A stretch of 64,000 nt of DNA from Winogradskyella sp. PC-19. Its GTDB lineage: Bacteria > Bacteroidota > Bacteroidia > Flavobacteriales > Flavobacteriaceae. Below are positions 8,657 to 19,237 of this stretch, in pieces. The number at the start of each line of letters is the position of its first letter. Position 1 is the first letter of the stretch. The position numbers and the translations under genes were made by a program. The notes beneath the pieces are model-generated. The model ran no database searches, was not told the origin of the DNA, and saw only the letters and a list, made by a program, of their open reading frames with translations. The stretch spans positions 2,583,145 through 2,647,144 of the forward strand of contig NZ_CP019332.1 of assembly GCF_002163855.1 (NCBI RefSeq), written 5' to 3'.

Positions 8657-9832
8657 ATGTCCAAATCAATCATTTTACGTCTATTATTCCTTTTTACGCT
8701 TTGTTTTTTCTCATGTAACGATAATGAGGGTTATGAACCTGTTGAGACTAATGATAGTATTTTAAACTTACCAGATCAGTCTTTTGATTATGAGAGTTTA
8801 AATTTACCAAATCATTTTACTACAGATTTACCTGGTCAACCTTTACCAACGTCTGTTAATGGTATTGATAATACCCCAAACGATAATCCAATTACCAATG
8901 AAGGTGCAACATTAGGTCGCGTACTTTTCTATGATAAAAAATTAAGTGCAAATGGTACTACAGCATGTGCATCTTGCCATAAACAAGATAAAGGTTTTTC
9001 GGATGACGCCATTTTAAGTATTGGTTTTGATGGGGGTTTTACTGGACGTCATTCGATGACCTTAATAAATTCTAGGTATTACCAACGTGGTCGTTTTTTC
9101 TGGGACGAAAGAGCTACTACTCTAGAAGAACAAGTGTTAATGCCGTTTCAAGACCCAGTTGAAATGGGAATGACTTTGGAAGAAGTTGTAAGCACAGTGC
9201 AAGAACAATCTTATTATCCTGAATTATTTGAAAGTGCCTTTGGTACAGAAGATATTGATAGCGATAAAATTTCAAAAGCGTTATCACAATTTGTTAGAAG
9301 TATTGTAAGCTATTCGAGTAAATATGATGCAGGTAGAGTTGTATCTGCAGCGCCAGGTGCAAACTTTTCTAACTTTACAGCCGAAGAGAATTTAGGTAAA
9401 AATTTATTTTTTCAGACTATTCCAAATGGTGGTGGTGCCTGTTTTGGTTGTCATACAACAGAAGCATTTGTTAGTGCAAATCCAGGTCCGCAAAATAACG
9501 GACTAGATTTATTAACTACCGATAATGGTGCAGGTGATGTATTTAATAACCCTATTTTTGTAGGTCGTTTTAAGACAAGTACTTTGCGTAATATTGAGTT
9601 GACTGCACCTTATATGCATGACGGAAGGTTTGCAACACTTGAAGAAGTTGTCGAGCATTATAATAGTGGTATACAAAGTCATCCGACATTATCACCAGCA
9701 TTGACTGATAATAATGGTAATCCTGTTCGCTTAAACTTTACAGAGACAGAAAAAGCCGCTTTGGTGGCATTTCTAAAAACATTAACAGATACTAGTGTTA
9801 ATACTGAAGTAAAATGGAGTGATCCTTTTTAG
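8657..9832 (+). CDS. Di-haem cytochrome c peroxidase (MauG/CcpA family) lipoprotein
   Basis: A 391-residue protein with a lipoprotein signal (LFTLCFFSCND) and two c-type haem sites, CASCHK (about residue 103) and CFGCH (about 255), spaced as in bacterial cytochrome c peroxidases. The region TAPYMHDGRFATLEEVVEHYNSG supplies the usual methionine ligand of the high-potential haem. The family reduces hydrogen peroxide with electrons from small cytochromes or carries out MauG-type oxidations. It is probably anchored to the periplasmic face of a membrane. The gene is monocistronic between two terminators, convergent with groL. Peroxidase versus MauG-like activity cannot be told apart here. Confidence 0.92.
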   Translation: MSKSIILRLLFLFTLCFFSCNDNEGYEPVETNDSILNLPDQSFDYESLNLPNHFTTDLPGQPLPTSVNGIDNTPNDNPITNEGATLGRVLFYDKKLSANGTTACASCHKQDKGFSDDAILSIGFDGGFTGRHSMTLINSRYYQRGRFFWDERATTLEEQVLMPFQDPVEMGMTLEEVVSTVQEQSYYPELFESAFGTEDIDSDKISKALSQFVRSIVSYSSKYDAGRVVSAAPGANFSNFTAEENLGKNLFFQTIPNGGGACFGCHTTEAFVSANPGPQNNGLDLLTTDNGAGDVFNNPIFVGRFKTSTLRNIELTAPYMHDGRFATLEEVVEHYNSGIQSHPTLSPALTDNNGNPVRLNFTETEKAALVAFLKTLTDTSVNTEVKWSDPF

Positions 9833-9863
9833 TTTAATTCAATATATAAAGCTGTAATTCAAA

Positions 9864-9899
9864 AAAAGCCCTTGAATATTAAATCAAGGGCTTTTCAAT
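9864..9899. terminator. Bidirectional terminator between the peroxidase gene and groL
   Basis: A perfect 12-base inverted repeat AAAAGCCCTTGA (9864-9875) and TCAAGGGCTTTT (9884-9895) with an 8-base loop. A and T tracts lie on both sides, so it can serve both converging genes. Confidence 0.75.
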
Positions 9900-9964
9900 T
9901 TTATTTTAGTTTTTATCAAAGAGCATCACGCAAGAGTGAATTCTTTGCCTATCCGTGCTACGGA

Positions 9965-11602
<1,638 letters not shown>

Positions 11603-11614
11603 TTAATTTTCTAA

Positions 11615-11890
11615 TTAAACAATTGCTAAAATGTCGCTTTCGCGCATCATTAAATAGTCTTTACCTTCAAGTTTAAGTTCTGTTCCGCCATATTTTCCAT
11701 AAAGTACAGTGTCACCAACTTTTACTGTTAAAGGTTCGTCTTTTTTACCATTACCTACGGCAACAACAGTCCCTTTTTGTGGTTTCTCTTTTGCGTTATC
11801 TGGAATTATTATACCAGAGGCCGTTTTAGTTTCAGCAGCTGAAGGTTCTACAAGAACTCTATCTGCTAATGGTTTAATGTTTAAAGCCAT
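11615..11890 (-). CDS. groS: Co-chaperonin GroES (10 kDa)
   Basis: A 91-residue co-chaperonin with the expected [11 protein letters not shown] start, a mobile loop around [12 protein letters not shown] and the C-terminal [13 protein letters not shown]. It caps GroEL during the folding cycle. It is the first gene of groES-groL. No CIRCE element (TTAGCACTC-N9-GAGTGCTAA) is visible upstream, so HrcA control is not supported. A small hairpin-forming repeat is present instead. Confidence 0.98.
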   Translation of the reverse strand: MALNIKPLADRVLVEPSAAETKTASGIIIPDNAKEKPQKGTVVAVGNGKKDEPLTVKVGDTVLYGKYGGTELKLEGKDYLMMRESDILAIV

Positions 11891-11921
11891 TTGTTATATT
11901 TTTTAGTTATTAATTTAAATT

Positions 11922-11934
11922 TACGCGAAGCGTA
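11922..11934. promoter_or_regulatory. Perfect inverted repeat in the groES leader
   Basis: TACGC-GAA-GCGTA is a 5-base perfect inverted repeat 32 bases upstream of the groES start. It could be an operator or a short 5'-leader hairpin. Its function is unknown. Confidence 0.3.
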
Positions 11935-11983
11935 GTTCGAAAATTATGCCAAGTATTAATGACTGACAAAGTTGCAGAAACAA

Positions 11984-12011
11984 AAAAGCCAACTGTAAAA
12001 AGTTGGCTTTT
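11984..12011 (-). terminator. Rho-independent terminator after secG
   Basis: Inverted repeat AAAAGCCAACT (11984-11994) and AGTTGGCTTTT (12001-12011), loop GTAAAA. On the minus strand it lies just past the secG stop and separates the secG operon from groES-groL. Confidence 0.75.
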
Positions 12012-12033
12012 GATATCGTTTTGAAACTTATAA

Positions 12034-12372
12034 TTAACTTCCTGTATTTGAATCGTCAGTTGTAGCTGGAGGTGTAACAGGTTGTTGAGTTGTAGTGTCG
12101 TCTGCATCTAATGCCTTAGAATCACTTACTCCGCCAGCACCATCAATTGTAATATTAGATAATAATATTAATGCAATTAAAAGTGTTGCTAAAAACCATG
12201 TACTCTTATCTAAAAAGTCACCTGTCTTTTTTACACCACCTAATTGTTGTGTACCGCCACCACCGAAAGAAGATGATAATCCACCACCTTTTGGATTTTG
12301 TACCATAATTACTACTACTAGTAAAAATGCTACCACTACGATTAATACCAAAAATATTGTAAACTTAGTCAT
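12034..12372 (-). CDS. secG: Preprotein translocase subunit SecG
   Basis: A 112-residue protein with an N-terminal helix (IFLVLIVVVAFLLVVVIMVQ), the SecG signature NPKGGGLSSSFGGG, a second helix (LATLLIALILL) and a Thr/Asp/Pro-rich tail. SecG is the accessory subunit of the SecYEG export channel. Its start overlaps the upstream TPR gene by 8 bases, and it is the last gene of the miaB-secG operon before a terminator. Confidence 0.95.
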   Translation of the reverse strand: MTKFTIFLVLIVVVAFLLVVVIMVQNPKGGGLSSSFGGGGTQQLGGVKKTGDFLDKSTWFLATLLIALILLSNITIDGAGGVSDSKALDADDTTTQQPVTPPATTDDSNTGS

Positions 12373-13261
12373 TGTTTGTATTATTATGTTCTCTTAATTC
12401 TTTTATTGCCTTAATTTGGTCTGCAAAGAAACTACTTTTTTCTGGATATTTCAAACTTAAAATTCGGTAAGATTGAATGGCCTTTTCATAGTTTTTTTGC
12501 TCTAAGTAAATACGTGCCAAAGTCTCTGTCATTAAGCTGTCATCAGTGCTTTCTTCGTTGTTGACTAATTTTGGCTTTGGTGTATTTGCAGTAGGTTTTA
12601 TTTTTGGGTTTTCAGTAATAAACTTGTCAATAGCTTCTAATTTGTTACTTATAGGTGCTTCGTTTTCTATTTGATTTTGACTTCTGTCAATAGGTTTAAA
12701 GCTTGTAATTTTCAACCATTCTGAAAATGAATGTGTTTCAGAAGAAGAGAATTCTAAAGGTTTTCCTATTTGAAGTTTTTCTTCAATTGGGTCGAGATTT
12801 GTTATGTTTCCAGAAATTTTAAAAGATGGAATGTTTTGTCTTTCAACTTCTTTTTCCTCAAATAGATTTGGGTCTAAAACACCATCAGTAGCTTCAACTT
12901 GTCTCTTCAAAGCATCGTCAATTGTAACACTTCTATTTATAGAGATGTCGTCTATCGCATTAACTTCGATATTTTTTATATATTCTGAATTTTGTTTTAT
13001 CTGTTGCGATATCTCATTCTGATTAAAAACTTCAGAGGTAATGAAATCGAATAAAACACTGCGGTCAGTTGTATGTGCAGCAGTTACTTTTAGAGCGTTG
13101 TTGTATTTGTAACTGTCTTTGTTTTTAAGAGCCTTAAGGTACAGTGCACGAACAGGCTGAAAGTAAGAATACCTATCTACTAAAGTTTTAAGCTCACCAA
13201 TTTTCTCTGTTTTTAGAGTTTCTGGGTATTGTAGTATAGATGTAAGTTCTTGTAATTGCAT
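12365..13261 (-). CDS. TPR-containing protein of unknown role
   Basis: A 298-residue soluble protein without a signal peptide. The C-terminal 60 residues form a tetratricopeptide unit (TETLARIYLEQKNYEKAIQSYRILSLKYPEKS). The middle is low-complexity and charged. The N-terminal 90 residues are helical and begin MQLQELTSILQYPETLKTEK. It sits 1 base after lptE and overlaps secG by 8 bases, so translation is likely coupled to both. A scaffold role linked to envelope biogenesis is only a guess from context. Confidence 0.8.
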   Translation of the reverse strand: MQLQELTSILQYPETLKTEKIGELKTLVDRYSYFQPVRALYLKALKNKDSYKYNNALKVTAAHTTDRSVLFDFITSEVFNQNEISQQIKQNSEYIKNIEVNAIDDISINRSVTIDDALKRQVEATDGVLDPNLFEEKEVERQNIPSFKISGNITNLDPIEEKLQIGKPLEFSSSETHSFSEWLKITSFKPIDRSQNQIENEAPISNKLEAIDKFITENPKIKPTANTPKPKLVNNEESTDDSLMTETLARIYLEQKNYEKAIQSYRILSLKYPEKSSFFADQIKAIKELREHNNTNND

Positions 13262-13262
13262 G

Positions 13263-13763
13263 TTACCAGTCTGCTAAAGCTTTTTGAAAAATATCTTGTG
13301 TAATACGCTCAAAAATAGCTTCCCAAGCTGTATCGCGTTGCCCGCCAGTTAACAGTGCATCACCTTCATAGTCAAAAAAGAATGAGAAGCGTTGGTCAAA
13401 ACTTTTTTCGTCATCTTTTGTGTTAGTATATTTTACATTAACACCAATGGTTAATCTGTTTTGTGCTGCTCGATTATTTGCAGTAGCTGTTGTGGGGCTA
13501 ATCCTGTACTCAACAATTTCGCCTTCAAAAATAACTTCGGCACCAGAATTTACAAGATTAGAATTAGTTTGATTTACTATTAAATCTTGAAGCGCATTTG
13601 TAAATTGAATATCTAAACCAGGCTCTATTAGAGGTGCGTTATTCTGAAAAAAATTAACCTGAAAAGTTTCTGGGGTTTCAGTAATTCCTGTAAATGAATA
13701 AGGACCACAAGCTGTTAGACTTGTGAAATATAGTGTGAAGCAGATATATTTAAATAATTTCAT
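13263..13763 (-). CDS. lptE: LptE-family LPS-assembly lipoprotein
   Basis: A 166-residue lipoprotein with signal FTLYFTSLTACG and the LptE-like features YSFTG and a C-terminal AWEAIFERITQDIFQKALADW helix. LptE plugs the LptD barrel and helps place lipopolysaccharide in the outer leaflet. In Bacteroidota the family is divergent, so the name rests on size, lipobox, C-terminal helix and the conserved position between a sigma-54-type activator and secG. Moderately certain. Confidence 0.8.
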   Translation of the reverse strand: MKLFKYICFTLYFTSLTACGPYSFTGITETPETFQVNFFQNNAPLIEPGLDIQFTNALQDLIVNQTNSNLVNSGAEVIFEGEIVEYRISPTTATANNRAAQNRLTIGVNVKYTNTKDDEKSFDQRFSFFFDYEGDALLTGGQRDTAWEAIFERITQDIFQKALADW

Positions 13764-13791
13764 TAGTGTTGTTTTTGATAAAACGGAAAAA

Positions 13792-15048
13792 TTATAAATC
13801 GTATTGTTTTATCTTTCTGTAAAGCGTTCGTTCGCTAATACCTAACTCGGCAGCGGCTAATTTACGTTTTCCGTTGTGACGTTCTAGTGATTTTTTTATT
13901 AATTCTAATTCTTTATCATGAAGCGACAAGGTTTCTTCTTCTTCAATCTCCTCTGCAAAGTGGTATTTGTCTTCAGTTTCTATAATTGGGTCGATTATCT
14001 CTTCTCTATGTTCTGGTATCGCTAAAACAGGAACGTCTTGTAGTGTTTCCTCTTCGTTGTTACCATAGATTTTTTGAATCAGTCCTTCGTTATCTTTTTC
14101 GACTTCAGAAATGTTACCATTTTTCATAAGTTCCATCGTTAACTTTTTCAAGTCATTGAGGTCACTTTTCATATCAAATAAAACCTTGTATAAAATCTCA
14201 CGTTCGTTACTAAAATCGCTTTCAGATTTAGTGTCTTTTATTACAGCGGGTAAATTTTGACCAGCACCTGTCGGTAAATAATTTTTTAAAGTAACCCCAG
14301 AAATAGAGCGGTTGTGCTCTAAAACCGAGACTTGTTCCGCAACATTGCGCAGTTGACGTATATTTCCATTCCATCTGTAACTTAGAAGAAGCTGAATAGC
14401 CTCAGCGGTTAATTTTACCGTTGGCATTTTATATTTTAGTGCAAAATCACTAGCAAACTTTCTAAATAATAAATGTATGTCTTCTTTACGCTCACGAAGT
14501 GCAGGAAGATTAATCTCAATGGTACTTAAGCGGTAATATAAATCTTCTCTAAATTTCTCTTTCTTAATAGCCTCAAACATATTTACGTTTGTAGCTGCAA
14601 CAATACGAACATCAGTTTTTTGAACCTTACTTGAGCCTACTTTGATGAATTCGCCATTTTCTAGAACACGCAACAGGCGCACTTGTGTTGTTAGTGGCAA
14701 TTCTCCAACTTCATCTAAAAATATTGTTCCACCATCTGCAACTTCAAAATAACCGGAACGTGTTTGAGTAGCTCCTGTAAAAGCTCCTTTTTCGTGGCCA
14801 AAAAGCTCACTGTCAATTGTACCTTCTGGAATAGCACCACAGTTTACAGCAATGTATTTACCGTGTTTACGATGTGATAGTTGGTGTATGATTTTTGGAA
14901 TACTCTCTTTACCAACACCACTTTCTCCGGTAACTAATATAGAAATATCGGTAGGTGCTACTTGTATCGCTTTTTCAATAGAGCGATTAAGTTTGGCATC
15001 GTTGCCAATAATTCCGAAACGTTGTTTTATGGCTTGTATTGATTCCAT
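13792..15048 (-). CDS. Sigma-54-interacting transcriptional activator without a receiver domain
   Basis: A 418-residue AAA+ activator. The protein enters almost directly into the ATPase: Walker A GESGVGKE (about residues 40-47), the sigma-54 contact loop GAFTGA (about 87-92) and Walker B GTIFLDEVGE. A linker rich in acidic residues (about 250-365) follows, then a Fis-type helix-turn-helix (AAAELGISERTLYRKIKQYDL). There is no N-terminal receiver, GAF or PAS domain, so the signal input is unclear. It may be controlled by its abundance or by a partner. It lies 3 bases after miaB and ahead of lptE. Its targets are unknown. Confidence 0.93.
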   Translation of the reverse strand: MESIQAIKQRFGIIGNDAKLNRSIEKAIQVAPTDISILVTGESGVGKESIPKIIHQLSHRKHGKYIAVNCGAIPEGTIDSELFGHEKGAFTGATQTRSGYFEVADGGTIFLDEVGELPLTTQVRLLRVLENGEFIKVGSSKVQKTDVRIVAATNVNMFEAIKKEKFREDLYYRLSTIEINLPALRERKEDIHLLFRKFASDFALKYKMPTVKLTAEAIQLLLSYRWNGNIRQLRNVAEQVSVLEHNRSISGVTLKNYLPTGAGQNLPAVIKDTKSESDFSNEREILYKVLFDMKSDLNDLKKLTMELMKNGNISEVEKDNEGLIQKIYGNNEEETLQDVPVLAIPEHREEIIDPIIETEDKYHFAEEIEEEETLSLHDKELELIKKSLERHNGKRKLAAAELGISERTLYRKIKQYDL

Positions 15049-15051
15049 GTT

Positions 15052-16506
15052 TTAGTTATTGTCTGAGTACCCAACAGCTTCGCCAATAAGCGTTGCAGAA
15101 GTGCAATCTGTAATTTTTACATTTACAAAATCTCCAACTTTGTAGTTTTTCTTAAGAAAAACAGCAACAGTGTTTTGACTGTTTCTACCAGACCAATGTG
15201 CATCTGATTTTTTTGACTCTTTTTCAATCAAGATTTCTTGAATTTTCCCTACATTTTGTTTTGTTCTGTAATGGCTGTGTTCGCGTTGCAATGCCTGAAT
15301 TTCATTCAATCTGCGTTGTTTAACATCCGCAGGAATATCATCTTCCATGCGACGACCTGCCAATGTTCCTGGTCTTTCAGAATATGCAAACATAAATCCG
15401 AAGTCATACTTTACATATTCCATAAGACTTAAAGTATCTTGATGCTCTTCTTCTGTTTCTGTGGGAAAACCAGCAATCATGTCTTGGCTTATAGCAATAT
15501 CCGGGATGATACGTCTAATGTTGTCAATTAATTCAAAGTATTCCTCGCGAGTATGAAGGCGATTCATAGCTTTTAGAATTCTGTTGTTTCCGCTTTGAAC
15601 AGGTAAATGCACATAGTTACAGATATTTCTATGTTTAGCCATTGTCTCAATAACATCTAATGTCATATCCTGAGGGTTAGATGTAGAAAATCTGAAACGC
15701 ATTTTTGGTTGTGCTTTTGCACACATGTCTAAAAGCATTGCAAAATTTACAGCAGTTGCTTTTTGCATTTCGGTTGCTTTTTTAAAGTCTTTCTTTAAGC
15801 CGCCACCATACCATAAAAAGCTGTCTACGTTTTGTCCTAGTAACGTAACTTCTTTAAAACCTTTGCTTGCCAAATCGTTGATTTCTTCGATAATAGATTG
15901 TGGCTCACGACTACGTTCACGACCTCTTGTAAAAGGAACAACGCAAAACGTACACATATTGTCGCATCCACGTGTTATAGATACAAATGCAGTAACGCCG
16001 TTGGTATTAAGGCGAACTGGAGCAATGTCTCCATAGGTTTCTTCTTTAGAAAGAATAACGTTTATTGCATTTCGGCCATCATCTACTTCGCTAATAAGGT
16101 TTGGCAAATCTTTATAAGCATCTGGACCAACAACAAGATCTACCATTTTTTCTTCTTCAAGAAACTTGCTTTTCAAACGTTCTGCCATACAGCCTAAAAC
16201 TCCAATTTTCATTTTTGGATTTTTGCTTCGTTTTACAGCATTGTATTTTTCTAAACGTTTTCTAACAGTTTGTTCTGCTTTGTCTCTAATTGAGCAAGTG
16301 TTTACCAATACTAAGTCTGCTTCTTCGAGAGATTTAGTGGTATTGAAGCCTTCTTCAGAAAGTATAGAAGCTACAATTTCACTGTCACTAAAGTTCATTT
16401 GACAGCCATAGCTTTCAATAAAAAGCTTCCTAGAGTTGGTTTGTTTATTTTCAATAACAAGGTTTTCACCTTGTTTGTTTTCGTCTATTATTTTTTCCAT
16501 ATGCAT
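15052..16506 (-). CDS. miaB: tRNA-2-methylthio-N6-dimethylallyladenosine synthase MiaB
   Basis: A 484-residue radical-SAM methylthiotransferase that modifies A37 of tRNAs reading UNN codons. It has the N-terminal UPF0004 domain ([15 protein letters not shown], cysteines for the auxiliary iron-sulfur cluster), the radical-SAM motif CDNMCTFC and a C-terminal TRAM domain. The start may be ATG 16506 or ATG 16500. It is the first gene of the miaB-sigma-54 activator-lptE-TPR-secG operon. Confidence 0.97.
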   Translation of the reverse strand: MHMEKIIDENKQGENLVIENKQTNSRKLFIESYGCQMNFSDSEIVASILSEEGFNTTKSLEEADLVLVNTCSIRDKAEQTVRKRLEKYNAVKRSKNPKMKIGVLGCMAERLKSKFLEEEKMVDLVVGPDAYKDLPNLISEVDDGRNAINVILSKEETYGDIAPVRLNTNGVTAFVSITRGCDNMCTFCVVPFTRGRERSREPQSIIEEINDLASKGFKEVTLLGQNVDSFLWYGGGLKKDFKKATEMQKATAVNFAMLLDMCAKAQPKMRFRFSTSNPQDMTLDVIETMAKHRNICNYVHLPVQSGNNRILKAMNRLHTREEYFELIDNIRRIIPDIAISQDMIAGFPTETEEEHQDTLSLMEYVKYDFGFMFAYSERPGTLAGRRMEDDIPADVKQRRLNEIQALQREHSHYRTKQNVGKIQEILIEKESKKSDAHWSGRNSQNTVAVFLKKNYKVGDFVNVKITDCTSATLIGEAVGYSDNN

Positions 16507-16507
16507 T

Positions 16508-16524
16508 ATTTCGTCGAACGAAAT
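16508..16524. promoter_or_regulatory. Perfect inverted repeat just before miaB
   Basis: ATTTCGT-CGA-ACGAAAT is a 7-base perfect inverted repeat directly upstream of the miaB start codon. In the mRNA it would place a hairpin over the ribosome-binding region. It may be an operator or a translational control element. Confidence 0.35.
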
Positions 16525-16556
16525 ATATATCTGTTATCTATTTCTCAATAAGCATG

Positions 16557-16588
16557 CAAAGATATGATTATTTTCAGAGTTGTGACAA
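16557..16588 (-). promoter_or_regulatory. Promoter of the miaB operon
   Basis: On the minus strand TATCTTTG (complement of 16557-16564) matches TAnnTTTG, and TTG (complement of 16586-16588) lies 21 bases upstream. This spacing is within the 17-23 range seen in Flavobacteriaceae. The predicted start of transcription is about 45 bases before miaB. Confidence 0.6.
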
Positions 16589-16664
16589 AGTGACAGTATG
16601 AATTATTGTAATTCTAACACGTTAAAATGTCTTAAAAATAAGATGAATTAGTGCTTAATTAGGT

Positions 16665-16691
16665 TTGTATATTTTTTTTGATATACATTTG
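16665..16691 (+). promoter_or_regulatory. Promoter of topA
   Basis: TTG (16665-16667) and TACATTTG (16684-16691, matching TAnnTTTG) are separated by 16 bases. The box lies 21 bases before the chosen ATG of topA, which is why the longer in-frame start at 16665 is rejected. Confidence 0.5.
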
Positions 16692-16712
16692 TATCCTCAA
16701 AAAAAACCAAGC

Positions 16713-19229
16713 ATGCCGAAGAATCTAGTCATAGTTGAGTCACCTGCAAAGGCAAAAACCATAGAGAAATTTTTAGGGAAAGATTATAAAGTAGAGTCCA
16801 GTTTTGGACATATTGCTGATCTTCCTTCTAAAGAATTAGGGGTTGATGTCGACGGTGATTTCAAACCAAAATATCAAGTTTCAAAAGACAAGAAAGATGT
16901 TGTAAAGAAACTAAAAGATTTAGCAAAAAAAGCAGAGATGGTTTGGTTGGCCAGTGATGAAGATAGAGAAGGAGAAGCCATCGCATGGCACTTGGCTGAG
17001 ACATTAGATTTAGATAAAGAAAAAACAAAACGTATCGTTTTTCACGAGATTACAAAGTCTGCAATTACAAAGGCTATTGAAAATCCAAGGAGTATAGATT
17101 ACGATTTAGTAGATGCACAACAAGCGCGTCGTGTATTAGATAGAATTGTTGGTTATGAATTGTCCCCCGTTTTATGGCGCAAAGTCAAAGGTGGTCTATC
17201 GGCTGGTCGAGTACAATCTGTTTCTGTACGATTAATTGTCGAGCGAGAACGAGAGATTAATAAGTTTGAAGCCAAAGCGTCTTATAGAGTAGATGCAGAA
17301 TTTAAAACTATTAGTGGAAGTACTTTTAAAGCAAAATTACCTAAGAATTTTAATTCTGAAGAAGAAGCACTTCAATTTTTGCAAAATAATGTTGGTGCTG
17401 GATATGAAGTTTCTGACCTACAAAAAAAACCAGCAAAGAAATCGCCAGCGCCTCCGTTTACAACATCTACATTACAACAAGAAGCCTCTCGTAAATTAGG
17501 GTATTCTGTAAGCAGAACTATGAGTAATGCGCAACGTTTATATGAAGCAGGTTTGATTACCTATATGAGAACGGATAGTGTAAATTTATCTGACGAAGCA
17601 AAAAAAGGTGCTGAAAGCGAGATAGTATCTGCATACGGTATAGAATATAGTATGCCTCGTAATTATAAAGGTAAATCAAAAGGAGCTCAAGAAGCTCACG
17701 AAGCCATACGACCAACAAATTTTGCAAACCATTCTGTTGGTGCAGAACGCGACCAAGCTAGATTATATGATTTAATATGGAAACGCGCTATTGCATCTCA
17801 GATGAGTGAAGCTAGGTTGGAGCGTACAAATCTTAAGATTCAGATTAATAGTTCAGGAAGTAAATTAGCCGAGCAGTTTTCTGCAAATGGTGAAATTATA
17901 ACTTTTGAAGGTTTCCTTAAGGTATATCTAGAAGGTACAGATGATGAGGATGCTGAACAAGATGGTATTTTACCAGATTTAAAAATAGGAGAAAAACTAG
18001 ATAATAAATATATCACTGCAACAGAACGTTTTACGAGACCACCATCTCGTTTTACAGAAGCTGCTTTAGTAAAAAAGCTCGAAGAGTTAGGTATTGGTCG
18101 TCCATCGACATATGCGCCGACAATTTCAACAATTCAGAATAGAAACTATATTGAAAAAGGAACGCACGAAGGCGATGAACGAAAATATAAACAGCTAATT
18201 CTTGAGGGTAGTGATATTAAAACAAAACTACTTTCTGAAACTACAGGTTCTAATAAAGGAAAATTAGTGCCAACAGATATTGGAACAATTGTTACTGATT
18301 TCTTAGTTAATCATTTTGAAAGTATCCTAGACTACAATTTTACAGCTCGAGTAGAAGCGAGTTTTGATGATATTGCAGAAGGAAAAGAAGATTGGCGAGA
18401 AATGATGAAAGACTTTTATAAAGGGTTCCATCCACAAGTGGAAGATGTTCAGGAAAATGCAGAGCGTGAATCTGGCGAGCGTATTTTAGGTGAAGATCCA
18501 GAAACTGGTCGTCGCGTAAGCGTACGTTTGGGTAAGTTTGGCCCTATGGTTCAGATAGGTACTGTAGATGACGAAGAAAAACCAAAATTTGCAAGCTTAT
18601 CACCTGATCAACAATTAAGCTCTATTACTTATGAAGAGGCTATGAATTTATTCCAGCTTCCAAAATCATTAGGTCATTATAAAGACGAAGAAGTAGAGGT
18701 TAACAATGGACGTTTTGGACCATATGTAAAATTTGGTAAAAAATTCGTTTCATTACCAAAAGGTTTAGATCCTTTAAGTGTAGATTATGATCAAGCTGTA
18801 GAGCTTATAATCGAAAAGGAAAAAGCAGACGCACCAATCTATACGTATCAAGGATTAGATGTGCAAAAAGGAAAAGGGCGTTTTGGACCATTTATTAAAT
18901 GGAACAATATGTTTATCAATGTTAATAAAAAATACGATTGGGATAATTTATCTGATGAGGATATCGTTACTTTGATTGAAGATAAAATTCAGAAAGAAAA
19001 AGATAAAATTATCCATAATTGGGAAGCTGAAGGCATACGTGTCGAAAAAGCTAGATGGAAAAGACATAATATTATTAAGGGTAAACAAAAAGTAGAATTG
19101 CCAAAAACTGTAGATGTTACAGATATGACTCTAGAAGAAGCACAAGCAATTTTAGAAAAAAACGCGCCAAAGAAAAAGGCAACTAAGCGAAAAACGACAG
19201 CAAAAAAGAAAACGACCAAAAAAAAGTAA
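16713..19229 (+). CDS. topA: DNA topoisomerase I
   Basis: An 838-residue type IA topoisomerase that relaxes negative supercoils. The Toprim domain carries Glu9 (IVESPAKA) and the acidic cluster SDEDREGE (81-88). The catalytic tyrosine is Tyr284 in GLITYMRTDS, and QEAHEAIRPT follows. The C-terminal part has three Topo-C repeats of the type GRFGPYVKFG instead of classical zinc fingers, and ends in a Lys/Thr-rich basic tail (KKKATKRKTTAKKKTTKKK) that probably contacts DNA. I start at ATG 16713 (MPKNLVIVES), because the extra 16 codons upstream overlap the promoter. The arginase-like gene follows 8 bases later. Confidence 0.97.
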   Translation: MPKNLVIVESPAKAKTIEKFLGKDYKVESSFGHIADLPSKELGVDVDGDFKPKYQVSKDKKDVVKKLKDLAKKAEMVWLASDEDREGEAIAWHLAETLDLDKEKTKRIVFHEITKSAITKAIENPRSIDYDLVDAQQARRVLDRIVGYELSPVLWRKVKGGLSAGRVQSVSVRLIVEREREINKFEAKASYRVDAEFKTISGSTFKAKLPKNFNSEEEALQFLQNNVGAGYEVSDLQKKPAKKSPAPPFTTSTLQQEASRKLGYSVSRTMSNAQRLYEAGLITYMRTDSVNLSDEAKKGAESEIVSAYGIEYSMPRNYKGKSKGAQEAHEAIRPTNFANHSVGAERDQARLYDLIWKRAIASQMSEARLERTNLKIQINSSGSKLAEQFSANGEIITFEGFLKVYLEGTDDEDAEQDGILPDLKIGEKLDNKYITATERFTRPPSRFTEAALVKKLEELGIGRPSTYAPTISTIQNRNYIEKGTHEGDERKYKQLILEGSDIKTKLLSETTGSNKGKLVPTDIGTIVTDFLVNHFESILDYNFTARVEASFDDIAEGKEDWREMMKDFYKGFHPQVEDVQENAERESGERILGEDPETGRRVSVRLGKFGPMVQIGTVDDEEKPKFASLSPDQQLSSITYEEAMNLFQLPKSLGHYKDEEVEVNNGRFGPYVKFGKKFVSLPKGLDPLSVDYDQAVELIIEKEKADAPIYTYQGLDVQKGKGRFGPFIKWNNMFINVNKKYDWDNLSDEDIVTLIEDKIQKEKDKIIHNWEAEGIRVEKARWKRHNIIKGKQKVELPKTVDVTDMTLEEAQAILEKNAPKKKATKRKTTAKKKTTKKK

Positions 19230-19237
19230 AACGATAA

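Noticed and set aside
11910-12107. Minus-strand 65-codon frame between secG and groES
   Set aside because: It overlaps the end of secG and the terminator at 11984-12011, and has no domain.
16665-16712. Longer in-frame start for topA
   Set aside because: The extra 16 codons cover the promoter boxes at 16665-16691, and the family start is MPKNLVIVES.
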